Positions 26,791 through 37,048 of a stretch of 55,098 nt of DNA are shown in pieces. The stretch covers positions 1 through 55,098 of the forward strand of contig CAYIHX010000026.1 of assembly GCA_964363305.1 (NCBI GenBank). Reading direction: 5' to 3'. A program made the translations under genes and the position numbers. Numbering within the stretch: the stretch's first letter is position 1; every line of letters begins with the position of its first letter. The notes under the pieces were generated by a model. It was given only the letters and a program-made list of their open reading frames with translations. It was not told the DNA's origin and did no database searches. This DNA is from CAYIHX01 sp964363305 (GTDB lineage: Bacteria; Bdellovibrionota; UBA1018).

Positions 26791-29700
26791 CTACCAACCA
26801 ACGATGGTACCAGTAAACCCGCCATCTCCGCCACCGCCTATCGAAATTGAACCGCCCCCTGAAGCACCTCCATACCCTCCCGCAGAGCCGCCAGAGGCAG
26901 GCGCTGAGGGTGTCTCCCAAGTTGTATTTTGTTCTAACGTGGACCAGTTGATGTTCGCAGGCAAAAACGCGGGAATCCAGATCTCGTGGTCAAATTTGGC
27001 ATTCCAAACTTTGGGACCAAGCATGGTCTGGCTGAACGCATGAATCAATTCATGAATGACTACTTGGTCAATGTTTGTGTTCGGCGTTGGAAATGCTGAT
27101 TGAATTAGTGCGGAATCAATGAGGACGCGGGCACTACTGGATCCGAATGACTGGGTTTCTGCTGTGCGGACTGTCTTGCGCGCACTATCAACCTCCTGTG
27201 TGAGTCCTCGATTGCTGCTATACACCGTAATCAACACATTTGGATTTGAGTCCAGCTCCTTGTATATTGGGGAATTTTTCACAGCAAACGAGATCACGCC
27301 CCCTGACAGGTCCAGGATTTTCAATCCCGACGGGTCTCCAAAGCGCAGGGGATTGCCAGCCGCAAAGCGATAGAGATTCGTCCCTCCACCTGCCATGCCG
27401 AGCGGGTCGGGGGAGAGGAATCGTCCCATGTCGGGCTCGTAATACCTTGCGCGGAAGTACATGAGGCCGCTCTCCTCGTCATGCTCTCGACTCATAAAGC
27501 CCAGAGAAAGTGAGATTTTTGGGTTTCCTGAGATCTCTACACCGAGGGAATCTCTGGTCTCAAGGCGTTTTCCGAATGATGAATAGACATAGCTTTGAAC
27601 GGTGGATCCGTCAGAGGCCAAAACGCGTTGAACCGTTCCTTCTCCATCTTGAGCAAAGAAATACGAGCGTTCCTGTTGCGCAAGGCCTTCAGTCACGCCG
27701 CGACTCGTTGGTCGAATTGAAAACAGATCGTCCATCCCGCGACCCCCGCCAGTGTACTGGGCCAGCAGCGCGCTGGTGCCAGTCATTTCATAGAGAAGAT
27801 CATTTCCGTCGTAAAAAAAGAGGCGATCATGCGCAGACGGAGTGCCCGACGTTTGAACTGATTTCGAAACTCTTCTTCCCAATGCATCGTAGTGGTATTT
27901 CGCAATGAGTGCGGGAGTGCCGGTCTGCGTCCAAAGAACGGACGGATCATAGGCCCCGATTCCGGGCTCAAACCGTTTGAGCTGGGTAAGTTTGTTTTCG
28001 CTGCTGTAAGTATAAGATGTGACTTCGTTGATCGAGCCTTTTCCCTGGCGAGCGCTCAAGTTTCCGTTTCGATCGTAGAAGTAGAAATAACTCGCGTCCT
28101 CCAAAAGGCGTTGACCTTGGCCATCTAGTCGATTGGTTCCAAATGCGTCCTGAGTTCGATTACCTAGGCTGTCTAAAGTGAAAGCTTCGCTTTGCCATTC
28201 GGTTCGCAATAGCGAAGCCGGATTGAACGCGGAGGTCAGCTGATCGTCGGCATCGACACCGAAATTTTTTGCCCCAGAATTGCTTGAAATTTGAATGGCG
28301 TTTCCTGATGCGTCTCTCTGATAGGTGAAGGAGTCGATGAGACTGCCACCTGTCGTAGAGTGAGCTAGAGATGAAAGTCGACCCGCAATGTCTAATGCAA
28401 ACAGACTCCGACTTCCAGGTCTGGTCATTGTTACAGTGCCGGCAGATTCGTCATAGGCGAATCCAAATGCGTCGCCATATGGATTGGTGACCGATGAAAG
28501 GCGATTCACGGCATCCACGGTATAGATATGGGCACCAAAGGGGCCGGTCATTTCTTTGCGATTTCCATTTTCATCGGACTCATAATCGAGGTGCACTGAC
28601 GTGCTGGACATTCCCGGTACATGGAGGGATGCGTCCGTGGAGAGGAGGCGACCAGCGGTATCATAGCCGAAGGCGACCGCGGAGATTCCATTGTCAGCAG
28701 AAGTTGGGTTTCCAACTGCGTCGTAGCCAAAAGTCACGGTCTCATCAGGCAAATTTTTGGTCTTAAGCCGATTGAGAACGTCAAAACTGTAGGTCTTCTG
28801 ATTTCCAGCAGGATCAACTTCGCGAATCAGGTTTCCATTATTGTCATATGCCCGAGTTGTCTCCATCGAGAGCGGATCGATCCGAGAAATCAGTCGATCC
28901 ATCGAATCGTAGGCATATTTTGTTACCCCTCCAGTAGCGTCGGTCACAGTTTTGACTTGGCCTGCTTCGGTATAGGTGAAGGTCGTGACATGACCGAGCG
29001 GAGTCATTTGGGTAAGTGCGCGATTTACAGAATCATAGGTGAACGTGGTAACGTGCCCGTTAGGATCCGTGGCCGTCAGCGGATTCCCAGCTAAATCATA
29101 GGTCCATGACTGAACGTGGTTTAACGGGTCGGTCAGGGTCAACATATTACCAACAGAATCATACGTTCGGGTCCAGACCCCTCCTCTTGGATCGACGGTC
29201 GAGGTTACCTGGCCGCGTGGATTATAAAAAAACCGCGTCGTGCGCCCCTGGGCATCTGTTGTGGTCTCCAGGAGGCCGTTTGAAGAGTAGGTGTTGAAGG
29301 CCTCGTTTCCGCGAGGGTCTTTCTGGGATAACAGCTGTCCGAACGGATCAAAATTCCGTGTGATTTGGGTATGAAGGGTTAAATTCTCTATCACCTCAAG
29401 GTCGCCGAGAGGACCGTAATTCATCTTGCTGCTATGTCCTATTGGATCGGTGATCTGAAGTGGGCGTCCAGCCGCATCTCGAACGATTTCAGTTATGTTA
29501 CCGAGAGGATCCACCACTTGCTGCGCGAACCCCCTGTAGTCCTTTGCATAGGTTACTTTGTTCCCATTTGGATCTGTAAATGAACCGGAGGCATAGCCCG
29601 CCTCGGCGTCGTTCTCTCGTATAATTTTTGTTTCTGAAGCTTGCTGACTCAGAAGGCCATTGATGGCCTCCGGGTGCTCATAGGTCGCGGTTGCCCCGTT

Positions 29701-32700
29701 TGGAAGCGTGATACTCTTCAGAAATCCAAACGCGTTATAAGAGTAAAGGGTCTCGCTATTATTTGGACTTTTTTCGCTCTTCATTCTCCCATCGGAATCA
29801 TAGGAGAAAGAACGCCTCGAGCCATCTGGGAAGAGCGCGGCCGCGAGACCTCGAGTCGAGGGGTCATGAGTGAATGTCGTAGCCCGTCCTGCAGGGTCCG
29901 TGATGGATCTAATCTTCCATCCATCGAAACCGAAGTCATAGTCAAAAGCGGTAGTTTGTCCGGTCGGATAACGGATCGCTACGAGGCGGTCATCAGAATA
30001 GTCAAACTGGGTAGAGTTTCCCACCCGATCAATCGTCTCGACATGTTTGCCCGCAGCGTTAAAAAATGCACGACTGCCATCGCGATAATTTCGCACCCAA
30101 ATGGTCCCATCAGAATTTCTCTGAAGGTGGGGTACCCATGTACCGTCGCTATTCTGTCTTACCCCCTCTGTGGGACTGTCGGTTGCCCGAAAGTTCACAA
30201 ACCCGCTTGTGCCTGTCGAAAACACGACGAGTTTAACCTTGTTGTTACCCTCATCAACTATAAGTAGGTTATTCGAACGATCTAGACCCACGTCGGATGG
30301 GTGATTTAAGCCGGCTGAAAGGGCGGCCATACCGTCCGCTCCATCGGAGGGCGTGCCAGTTCCAGCCACCGATTCAGCGATACCTGAGGTTAGATCTACG
30401 CGGACAACTCTGTTGTTGTCACGATCCGCAACGTAGAGATAGCCCTTGCTGTTATCGAAAACCAAACCCTGCGGACTCGCTAAACGCATGTTGAGAGCAG
30501 GTGCGCGATCAATCAATAAACCACTTGGGTTGCCGGCAATGGTACTTATTCTGCCTGTAATGTCGACCTTTCTGATAAAACCGTTCTCCGTAGAGATGAA
30601 TAAGTTGCCGATACTATCGTAAGCAAGTCCGACGGGATGGCTTAAGCTCGCCTGCGTCGCTAACTGCCCATCGCCGGTATCATTCGCGAGGAACTGTCCG
30701 TTCCCTGCAATGGTTTGGATGCTATCGGTACCAAGATCAATCAATCGAACTCGGTTATTCCCATAGTCGGCGACGATCAAAGTGTTAGGTTGTAATCCCG
30801 GAATGATTCTCCGTGGACTATTTAGTTGTCGGCCGAACAAATTTGTTCCATCGCCATTAAAACCAGCCGGGCCGGGACCCCATACTGAACCAAAAAGAAA
30901 AGGCTTAAGTACTCGATTGACTCTGATGGTGTGGGACCCCTGTCCCGGACCGGTGATCGAATTCAGTTTTGACTCGTAAGTAGCGGAGCCGTCCGGAGTC
31001 AGCGCGATCCCTTGGATAGTCACCTCTTGCGACCCAACGAAGTCGTGGAAGCTATCATATACACCAGATCCGGGGACAAGATTTCCGTCGTCAAATGTTG
31101 AATCTACTCTAAGATCGAGAATTCCTATCCTTGGAGTAAAACATTGATTTGCAAACAGGACTCGCTCTGCTGCGTCAGGGCCCTGTGGTTGTCCGTGCGC
31201 GAAATACATTTTTAGCTTAGGTGGAGAAGTGGGTTCGAACGAACAGAAAGGAGTAGTGGGGCGCGCAACCGTGGAAATCGTATTGTTCACGACAAAAATG
31301 GAATATCCGCCACCTTCTTCCTGAACGAGGATCCGATTGGCGGTGGGGTCGGCGATCTCTTGCACTCCGCCGGGACGCCAGCCCCGTCCAAATTCAGATT
31401 CCATTTCGTTCTCCACGGGAACAAAACTCGATTGCTCTGTGGGAAAGAAGTTTTCAAGAGGCGTAACCGTTTGCGCAATTACACCATTGAGAAAGGTCGG
31501 GGGCAATAACTCACGACGATAGATTTCCCAGGTTTTTTTTCTCACGGTTCCGACGACTATTTGATCGAGATAGACGCGATAACTGACTGTATATGGATAA
31601 ACACCCGACGGTAAAGTAGCAGTAGAAAAGGCATGAGAAAGAACTGCGCGAGCGGGCATTCTCGGGCTTCCCGTGATCGAAAAAACGGGCGAAACGTAAT
31701 CTTTAGACTCAAACTGCTGTTCGATCCGTCGGGGCTGAAATGTCGCTGTGAGGTGAGTCGTCGTACTCCAGTAGCGTCCATAGTCAACTTTTCCAGCATC
31801 CGCCTGAATCTGCCTGTCAACGCAGTCGGGGATACCTATCCCGAACATTAATATCGAGACAGCCCACTCAAAGGCATCGCAGCCTCTCATTTTTTGTTCG
31901 TAGAATGTCCCAGAGTCATTGATAGTGGCCTCCATCTTGCGATCTGAGAGGTCAAATAGACTACTGACGAGGGCCCTTGGATCTGCCCACGAACTTTTGT
32001 AATTCAGGTAAGGGGTCACAGTGCGCCCCATAGATTTAAATGAAGGAAGGGCGAGTGTCTTTGAAAGTGCGGTTTTCGTTCTAGGGTCCGAGCCTGGCAC
32101 CATATCGGCCTGAGTTGCGGCCGGACTACTCAGAACGGGTGAAAAGAAAAACTCGCTAAAGTGCCGCAAACCAACACCAGGTTTTGTGGAGATCTGCGAC
32201 CCATCCTCTGAAATTTCTCCAGCTCCGCCGGCTTCCCACGCGCCTGTTTCGCTATTGCGAACTACTAGAACCGCATCGATTCCCGGCGGAAGGTTGGAGT
32301 CGTTGGGAACCCGTACAGCAATAGGACGACTGAACTTTGTTCCTGAGGGTTCGGCTGCGTAGACCTTCGCAGGGTTAACGTAGCTAGGCGGAGGTGTCGT
32401 GGCAAAATCGGAAGGAATGGTCGTCAAGTAAATGCGCGCATTTTCAGCATCGTCGGGAAATTGAGCGACTCCGGGAGGAATATCGAGCGTTACTCCAGGC
32501 GCTTCAACGCTGGTGATCGTCGCTCCATCAGCTGCACTCACCGTTGGAACGCTCCCGTCTAGGGGAATCCCCACTAGATGGACAGCTTGTTGAAGTACGT
32601 TACTTTGTGTAAAGCCGATGGAGACCCAGAAGCTCGTCTTTGAATATTTTTTGAGTATTCCTGGTACAGCGTTGGCCGGAATGGTTGTGCCGTCCACGAT

Positions 32701-34977
32701 AATTTTATGGTCCCCGGTGACTGGATCTAAGAATTGAAATGTGCCGGTGGAATCCGTTATCACGGGTTGAACGGAGGATAGGGCAATGCTAATGGTTGCG
32801 CCTGGAAGCGGATTGCCAAAATTATCCCGGATGGTTCCAGCGAGTAGGGTGGATGCGGAGCCCCATTGAACCGTCGCCGAATCACTTCTTCCCGTAGAGG
32901 GATCTGTTCCGGTAACTGTTGCAGATTCAAAGTACGATAAGGTTATCTCAAAAGATCCGTCTGGCCCCGCAGTCGTCGAGGAACGGTTTAGTATTCCGGC
33001 TGAAGCTACAATTGTACTATGGGGGCGCGCCGCTCCTGGAGCTCCACGAATAGCTAAGCCTCCCGGGGACTCAACAGGAACGACTGAGAGGAGACTGCCG
33101 TTTATTACACGTAGTGAAACATAAACAGTTCTTGATAGTGAGGTTCGATTTCCAGCTTCGTCAATCGCCTCAAGATCTAAATGGAGGGCATCCTCCGTCA
33201 TTGTATGAAGAGATCCAGAAAACTGCGTACGTGCAGCATTCAGTTGCAGAGGGGTACCATTTACGTTGGCCTGACTCAGGATCTCCCCGCTTTGACCGCT
33301 GATTGGAATATCTAATGATTGAAGAACGGCCTGATCCGTAGGCAACACATTCGTCAACACCGGCGGAACCGTATCCAGCACCATGTTCGAAAGCACGACC
33401 GGCATGGAGAGGTTCCCCGCCGCGTCCTCCGAAACCACCTCAAACACGTTGATCCCCTCGTTGAGGGCGACGTTCACGACGAAACTCGTCTCGGTCGACG
33501 ACGCGACCTCAACCCCCGCATGGAGCACGCGCGTGACGACGGGAGAGGCATCGACCACCGAGACCGGCAGCGAGAACGCACGCTGGTTGGTGAGCAGACC
33601 GTCCGCCACGCCGAGCGTGATCACCGGCAAGGTACGGTCGACTTCGACCTCCATCCGGAGCGGGTTCGGCGTCGCCGAATTTCCGGCCTCGTCCTTTGCG
33701 AAGAACGAGAGGCGGTGAATCCCTTCCGGTAGCGGATTCACATCACCCTGAAGACGGTAGGTGCGGCTCTCATCCGGCGTGGTGACGGTGAGCCGGTCCA
33801 GCATGGAGACGCCATCCAAGCTCGCCGTGATCGAGGCGGGCGCGATTCTCCCGAATTCGTCTTTTGCCAGGAGGTCGATCGCTTCCAAATTCTTCACATA
33901 CCGGGTCGCGGGATCGGGCCGATACGGCGCCAGCCACTGCGGAGCAACCGTATCGCGTGCGACTGAGAGATCGAGCGAGACCTCGCCGAATTCACGTACC
34001 ACCTGGTGCCTGCCCCACTCATCCACGCGATAGAGTTCGACGACCGCCTCGTTGTTCGAATCCGCAAGCAACTTCCCGGTCGAAAAATCGATCATCACAT
34101 CTTGCGCGAGCGAGAGCGGCACCGGGCCTTGCTCGGCTTTCTTGATGCCGCGAAAATATCCCTTCACCAGCCACTGAGTGTTGGCCTGAAAACGCTCCTG
34201 CCACTCGATCTGCCCGAGCTTGTCGCGCAGGTTCAAAACGCGCGCATGAAACGGCGAAGTTTGGCCTTCGATCGTGGCACCCACGTCAAAGGTCAGCTCG
34301 TACCGAAAGCCCCCAAGCAGAGTGGAGTAGACGCGCGGCTCGACTCGCTGGTTATCGACCAGGAGGGGAAGGCGGTAAGAGGAGAGAATGCTCGTCTCCT
34401 GCGCGAGCACGCCCGAGACTCGTGCCGACACGGCCGCGAGCCGATCGCGATAGGCCACCAGTGCGGCGATAAAAGCCGCCGGATGCGACGAGTGCCGGGA
34501 CAGCACTGCAATTCTTCGATTGAGGGACGCGACGCGTGCATCGAGCTTAGCCTGAATTTTTTGAAGCTCACGGATATGCCGGGGGCACTCCTTGCCGAGC
34601 GTGAGCGTGAAGACGTTGAGCTGAGTTGCATCGAGGACGGGTGTGTCGAACTGAAGAGCGCCCGTGCGGCTATTGACCGTGACCGGGATCTCGTTCGTGT
34701 AGTCGGGAAAGTAGGCTTTGATTTCGACGCCGCTCAAGACGCCGGAGGGGAGGGCCCGCCTGCCGTGCTCGTGTGCCGAGCGCCAGCTCACGGTGCCCGA
34801 GACTCGCGCCGTCTCTCCGGAGAGATAGTTGTTCTTCGTGGTTTGAAGATCGATCTGAAAACCGTTGTTCGGCGAGGGGAACCACCAGGAGGAATGCCCC
34901 GGGCGGGCCTCTTGCGGAGTGAGGAGCACGATCAGGGCGAGGGCGGTCAGGGATGAGCGAACAAGTCGGTTGTGCAT
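26791..34977 (-). CDS. Giant teneurin-like RHS protein with HExxH metalloprotease tip
   Basis: 2,728 residues, exported (signal peptide MHNRLVRSSLTALALIVLL). Order: Ig-like region with a helical segment near 125-200; several bacterial Ig-like repeats (about 430-670); a carboxypeptidase-regulatory-like domain (GTIRDNFGNPLPGATISI); a ZU5-like stretch (GVTLDIPPGVAQF); NHL propeller repeats (about 1360-1600: NTLIVADYGNNRVRLIDL, YLYVADRDNNRVVRVDL); some 600 residues of YD repeats; the RHS core (FRARYYEPDMGRFLSPDP); and a variable tip of about 170 residues with the zinc motif HELIH at 2642-2646. The YD shell normally encloses the toxin tip, and the tip here is predicted to be a metallopeptidase. 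ATG 34977 follows GAGG. A lipoprotein gene precedes it and a secreted protein gene follows. Confidence 0.88.
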   Translation of the reverse strand: MHNRLVRSSLTALALIVLLTPQEARPGHSSWWFPSPNNGFQIDLQTTKNNYLSGETARVSGTVSWRSAHEHGRRALPSGVLSGVEIKAYFPDYTNEIPVTVNSRTGALQFDTPVLDATQLNVFTLTLGKECPRHIRELQKIQAKLDARVASLNRRIAVLSRHSSHPAAFIAALVAYRDRLAAVSARVSGVLAQETSILSSYRLPLLVDNQRVEPRVYSTLLGGFRYELTFDVGATIEGQTSPFHARVLNLRDKLGQIEWQERFQANTQWLVKGYFRGIKKAEQGPVPLSLAQDVMIDFSTGKLLADSNNEAVVELYRVDEWGRHQVVREFGEVSLDLSVARDTVAPQWLAPYRPDPATRYVKNLEAIDLLAKDEFGRIAPASITASLDGVSMLDRLTVTTPDESRTYRLQGDVNPLPEGIHRLSFFAKDEAGNSATPNPLRMEVEVDRTLPVITLGVADGLLTNQRAFSLPVSVVDASPVVTRVLHAGVEVASSTETSFVVNVALNEGINVFEVVSEDAAGNLSMPVVLSNMVLDTVPPVLTNVLPTDQAVLQSLDIPISGQSGEILSQANVNGTPLQLNAARTQFSGSLHTMTEDALHLDLEAIDEAGNRTSLSRTVYVSLRVINGSLLSVVPVESPGGLAIRGAPGAARPHSTIVASAGILNRSSTTAGPDGSFEITLSYFESATVTGTDPSTGRSDSATVQWGSASTLLAGTIRDNFGNPLPGATISIALSSVQPVITDSTGTFQFLDPVTGDHKIIVDGTTIPANAVPGILKKYSKTSFWVSIGFTQSNVLQQAVHLVGIPLDGSVPTVSAADGATITSVEAPGVTLDIPPGVAQFPDDAENARIYLTTIPSDFATTPPPSYVNPAKVYAAEPSGTKFSRPIAVRVPNDSNLPPGIDAVLVVRNSETGAWEAGGAGEISEDGSQISTKPGVGLRHFSEFFFSPVLSSPAATQADMVPGSDPRTKTALSKTLALPSFKSMGRTVTPYLNYKSSWADPRALVSSLFDLSDRKMEATINDSGTFYEQKMRGCDAFEWAVSILMFGIGIPDCVDRQIQADAGKVDYGRYWSTTTHLTATFQPRRIEQQFESKDYVSPVFSITGSPRMPARAVLSHAFSTATLPSGVYPYTVSYRVYLDQIVVGTVRKKTWEIYRRELLPPTFLNGVIAQTVTPLENFFPTEQSSFVPVENEMESEFGRGWRPGGVQEIADPTANRILVQEEGGGYSIFVVNNTISTVARPTTPFCSFEPTSPPKLKMYFAHGQPQGPDAAERVLFANQCFTPRIGILDLRVDSTFDDGNLVPGSGVYDSFHDFVGSQEVTIQGIALTPDGSATYESKLNSITGPGQGSHTIRVNRVLKPFLFGSVWGPGPAGFNGDGTNLFGRQLNSPRRIIPGLQPNTLIVADYGNNRVRLIDLGTDSIQTIAGNGQFLANDTGDGQLATQASLSHPVGLAYDSIGNLFISTENGFIRKVDITGRISTIAGNPSGLLIDRAPALNMRLASPQGLVFDNSKGYLYVADRDNNRVVRVDLTSGIAESVAGTGTPSDGADGMAALSAGLNHPSDVGLDRSNNLLIVDEGNNKVKLVVFSTGTSGFVNFRATDSPTEGVRQNSDGTWVPHLQRNSDGTIWVRNYRDGSRAFFNAAGKHVETIDRVGNSTQFDYSDDRLVAIRYPTGQTTAFDYDFGFDGWKIRSITDPAGRATTFTHDPSTRGLAAALFPDGSRRSFSYDSDGRMKSEKSPNNSETLYSYNAFGFLKSITLPNGATATYEHPEAINGLLSQQASETKIIRENDAEAGYASGSFTDPNGNKVTYAKDYRGFAQQVVDPLGNITEIVRDAAGRPLQITDPIGHSSKMNYGPLGDLEVIENLTLHTQITRNFDPFGQLLSQKDPRGNEAFNTYSSNGLLETTTDAQGRTTRFFYNPRGQVTSTVDPRGGVWTRTYDSVGNMLTLTDPLNHVQSWTYDLAGNPLTATDPNGHVTTFTYDSVNRALTQMTPLGHVTTFTYTEAGQVKTVTDATGGVTKYAYDSMDRLISRIDPLSMETTRAYDNNGNLIREVDPAGNQKTYSFDVLNRLKTKNLPDETVTFGYDAVGNPTSADNGISAVAFGYDTAGRLLSTDASLHVPGMSSTSVHLDYESDENGNRKEMTGPFGAHIYTVDAVNRLSSVTNPYGDAFGFAYDESAGTVTMTRPGSRSLFALDIAGRLSSLAHSTTGGSLIDSFTYQRDASGNAIQISSNSGAKNFGVDADDQLTSAFNPASLLRTEWQSEAFTLDSLGNRTQDAFGTNRLDGQGQRLLEDASYFYFYDRNGNLSARQGKGSINEVTSYTYSSENKLTQLKRFEPGIGAYDPSVLWTQTGTPALIAKYHYDALGRRVSKSVQTSGTPSAHDRLFFYDGNDLLYEMTGTSALLAQYTGGGRGMDDLFSIRPTSRGVTEGLAQQERSYFFAQDGEGTVQRVLASDGSTVQSYVYSSFGKRLETRDSLGVEISGNPKISLSLGFMSREHDEESGLMYFRARYYEPDMGRFLSPDPLGMAGGGTNLYRFAAGNPLRFGDPSGLKILDLSGGVISFAVKNSPIYKELDSNPNVLITVYSSNRGLTQEVDSARKTVRTAETQSFGSSSARVLIDSALIQSAFPTPNTNIDQVVIHELIHAFSQTMLGPKVWNAKFDHEIWIPAFLPANINWSTLEQNTTWETPSAPASGGSAGGYGGASGGGSISIGGGGDGGFTGTIVGW

Positions 34978-35039
34978 ACGTACCTCGAAGGAAAAGTTTT
35001 GAACGTCTTTCGGTGAAGAGTTTTTTTCGGGTATTGGTG

Positions 35040-35375
35040 TTACTCAGCGAGCGGCTTCAAGGCGGGAGCGTCCCCTTCAGCGAGGAGGCCCTGAGCGGCG
35101 AGAAGCTCGAGATCCGCAGGTGCGAGCTTGTACTGCTCCTTCGCGTTCAGCTCCTGCGCGAGACTTGCGATCTCCTGCTGCACGAAGGCTTCTTGCGTGA
35201 CCGCAGTCGCTCCCGAGCCCACGGATGCAGGGTCCGATCCTGAGGACTTGAGCCCTAGAGCGGACTTCGCGTCCGGCCCGGCGGGCGAACAAGCCGAGAG
35301 GCCCCCGACCAGAACCGCCGCGATGAAAAAGGCCGTATGAGTAGTAGAACGAGCGTGCGCGAGCAAACGGACCAT
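35040..35375 (-). CDS. Lipoprotein upstream of the RHS gene
   Basis: 111 residues. Signal peptide with lipobox GLSAC, then a low-complexity linker rich in Ser, Gly and Ala and a helical C-terminus (VQQEIASLAQELNAKEQYKL). It lies 62 bases upstream of the giant RHS gene on the same strand, so it is probably the first gene of that operon and may help export or anchor the RHS protein. Unrecognised family. Confidence 0.72.
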   Translation of the reverse strand: MVRLLAHARSTTHTAFFIAAVLVGGLSACSPAGPDAKSALGLKSSGSDPASVGSGATAVTQEAFVQQEIASLAQELNAKEQYKLAPADLELLAAQGLLAEGDAPALKPLAE

Positions 35376-35612
35376 GGTGGCACCCCCCGGTTGCGGACCT
35401 TCATCTCGAAGGTCTCAATAGTTGACTATCTAAGTCAGGATAATGTGGATGGCTGAACTTTGTAAAGTAAAAATCGGATCAAAAAAATTGTGGTGAGATT
35501 TCGAAAACTTATCGGCTACGCGGCAAATCTAACGCGATGAGTCTAGATTCTGCTTGGGGCCGGTGTAGCACCGACCGCGCTGTCCGCCATCAAAACCCGA
35601 GTAGGAGCGCCG

Positions 35613-35993
35613 TCACACCTCAACGAGTTGAAGGAGTAGATCAAACCGATACGGTTTCTCCAGGAGATGAAGAGGTGTGTTGACGACAGTCGAGAGAATT
35701 TTCTTTGCATGCTTTTCGATGAACGGGTCGCTCGAGGTCAGAATGTACATTTCGATCGCCGCATTTTTTTGGTAAAGCACTCGAATGAGTTCAGCGCCGT
35801 TGGGGCCGGGATGCATATGGTAATCCGTTACGAGGGCGCGAAAGCCATGTGGGGCCGCTGCCGCCAAGGATTCAGCTTGGCTAGCATTCTCGGCGGTGGT
35901 GACCTTAAATCCGCGTTCTTCAAGAGCTTCAGAAATAAATTCCCTATGGTCAGGGCAGTCATCGACAACCAAGATGTGGGCTTCACGGTGCAT
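35613..35993 (-). CDS. Single-domain response regulator (CheY-like)
   Basis: 126 residues, a receiver only: acidic pair in ILVVDDCPDHRE (Asp11, Asp12), phosphoacceptor Asp in ALVTDYHMHPGPNG (about residue 57), Thr in ILTSSD and Lys in LLEKPYR. It has no output domain, so it acts through protein contact or as a phosphate relay. It is divergent from the HTH/V4R-like regulators; no kinase is encoded in the element, so the donor is presumably a host kinase. Confidence 0.85.
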   Translation of the reverse strand: MHREAHILVVDDCPDHREFISEALEERGFKVTTAENASQAESLAAAAPHGFRALVTDYHMHPGPNGAELIRVLYQKNAAIEMYILTSSDPFIEKHAKKILSTVVNTPLHLLEKPYRFDLLLQLVEV

Positions 35994-36118
35994 GAGCGGC
36001 TCCTCTGGAGAGACGAGTTGGCTGAAATTATAAATATTGATGGTTTGCCGTTAAAAATTACGGACTCCAGAGAGCTTCGTAAATCGACTGTCTTAGGTAG
36101 CCGCCTGAAACAGGGAGT

Positions 36119-36141
36119 GAATATTCTTCCGAGGAATATTC
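36119..36141. promoter_or_regulatory. Repeated GAATATTC palindromes over a start region
   Basis: Two copies of the 8-bp palindrome GAATATTC (36119-36126 and 36134-36141), 15 bp apart, cover the ribosome binding site and end two bases before the TTG start. They suit an autoregulatory operator for the HTH protein that follows. Confidence 0.45.
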
Positions 36142-36142
36142 C

Positions 36143-37048
36143 TTGATCCAAGGCGAACAAAACCCGACAGGGGACCTTCGTTCCCGAATCGCACGGGTCA
36201 TCCGGTCGGCCCGCAAATCACGGGGAAGCTCACAAATCCAGTTTGCCAAGAAGCTGGGCCTGAAGCAGAGCGCTCTCTCCAAGGCCGAGAAAGGCACGCT
36301 TCCGATTTCCGTCGAGACATTATTTAGATTTTGTGAAGTTACCGGAATTCCGGCCGATCAGGTGGCGCGTGGATACATCGAGACCATCGAACGAGCGGAG
36401 CTGAAGAGTTCAGAGGATCTGGGTCTCTACAAAATGCCGAAGAGGTACCTTTATAATCGGGGATCGAAGGTACGCGCGTGCATTCCTATCATTCGCCATT
36501 TTCAGAGGACCCTTGGGTATCGGGCATTCGACGAATACCTCGCATCACAGCGAATCGATCCCGATTTTTTTGTAAATCTCGATCATCAGGTCAACATTCT
36601 CTTTGGGGTCGATGCCTTCCGGGCCATGGTATCAGGGGGCGTGCTTCACTTGGATAATCTGAACGCCATCACGCAAGAAGTCGCTAATCCGACCATGCAC
36701 GGAGGGGGCAAGTTATTGAAGCCCTATCGCGAAATTACGGCCTTCCAAGACAGCATCAAACGAATCGTGCGAGTGATGGGATATTATGAGTGCAACGTCG
36801 ATTACGCACTCGAGGGCGAATCTATCGACTCGATTGATTTGTCCATCAGACCCAGGTGGCACATCCATACGAAGGCTTACCAATACGATAGCGTTTTAAA
36901 AAATCTGATCTGTGAGTATAGGAAGAGCTGGTCAAGAAATCTCTTAGAGTCTACCAACTCCCTTGATGTGCAGATTGAAGAGGTGGAGTGCTATCACAAG
37001 GGAGGACGAAAATGCGTGTACAGATACCGCCTCGCCACGAAGTCGTAA
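36143..37048 (+). CDS. XRE-type regulator with V4R-like C-terminal domain
   Basis: 301 residues, starting at TTG 36143 after a GAGGA site. Residues 15-75 form a classic helix-turn-helix (IQFAKKLGLKQSALSKAEKG). Residues 90-301 look like a ligand-sensing domain that ends with a C-x7-C pattern (ECYHKGGRKCVYRY) as in V4R-type small-molecule binding domains. The next gene starts inside its last codons and has the same layout, so the two are probably a duplicated pair that form a heteromeric regulator. The ligand is unknown; assignment to V4R is by motif only. Confidence 0.72.
   Translation: MIQGEQNPTGDLRSRIARVIRSARKSRGSSQIQFAKKLGLKQSALSKAEKGTLPISVETLFRFCEVTGIPADQVARGYIETIERAELKSSEDLGLYKMPKRYLYNRGSKVRACIPIIRHFQRTLGYRAFDEYLASQRIDPDFFVNLDHQVNILFGVDAFRAMVSGGVLHLDNLNAITQEVANPTMHGGGKLLKPYREITAFQDSIKRIVRVMGYYECNVDYALEGESIDSIDLSIRPRWHIHTKAYQYDSVLKNLICEYRKSWSRNLLESTNSLDVQIEEVECYHKGGRKCVYRYRLATKS

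Noticed and set aside
33319..34956. Long plus-strand frames of 111-316 residues
   Set aside because: Arg/Asp/Glu-rich shadows of the giant RHS gene on the other strand.
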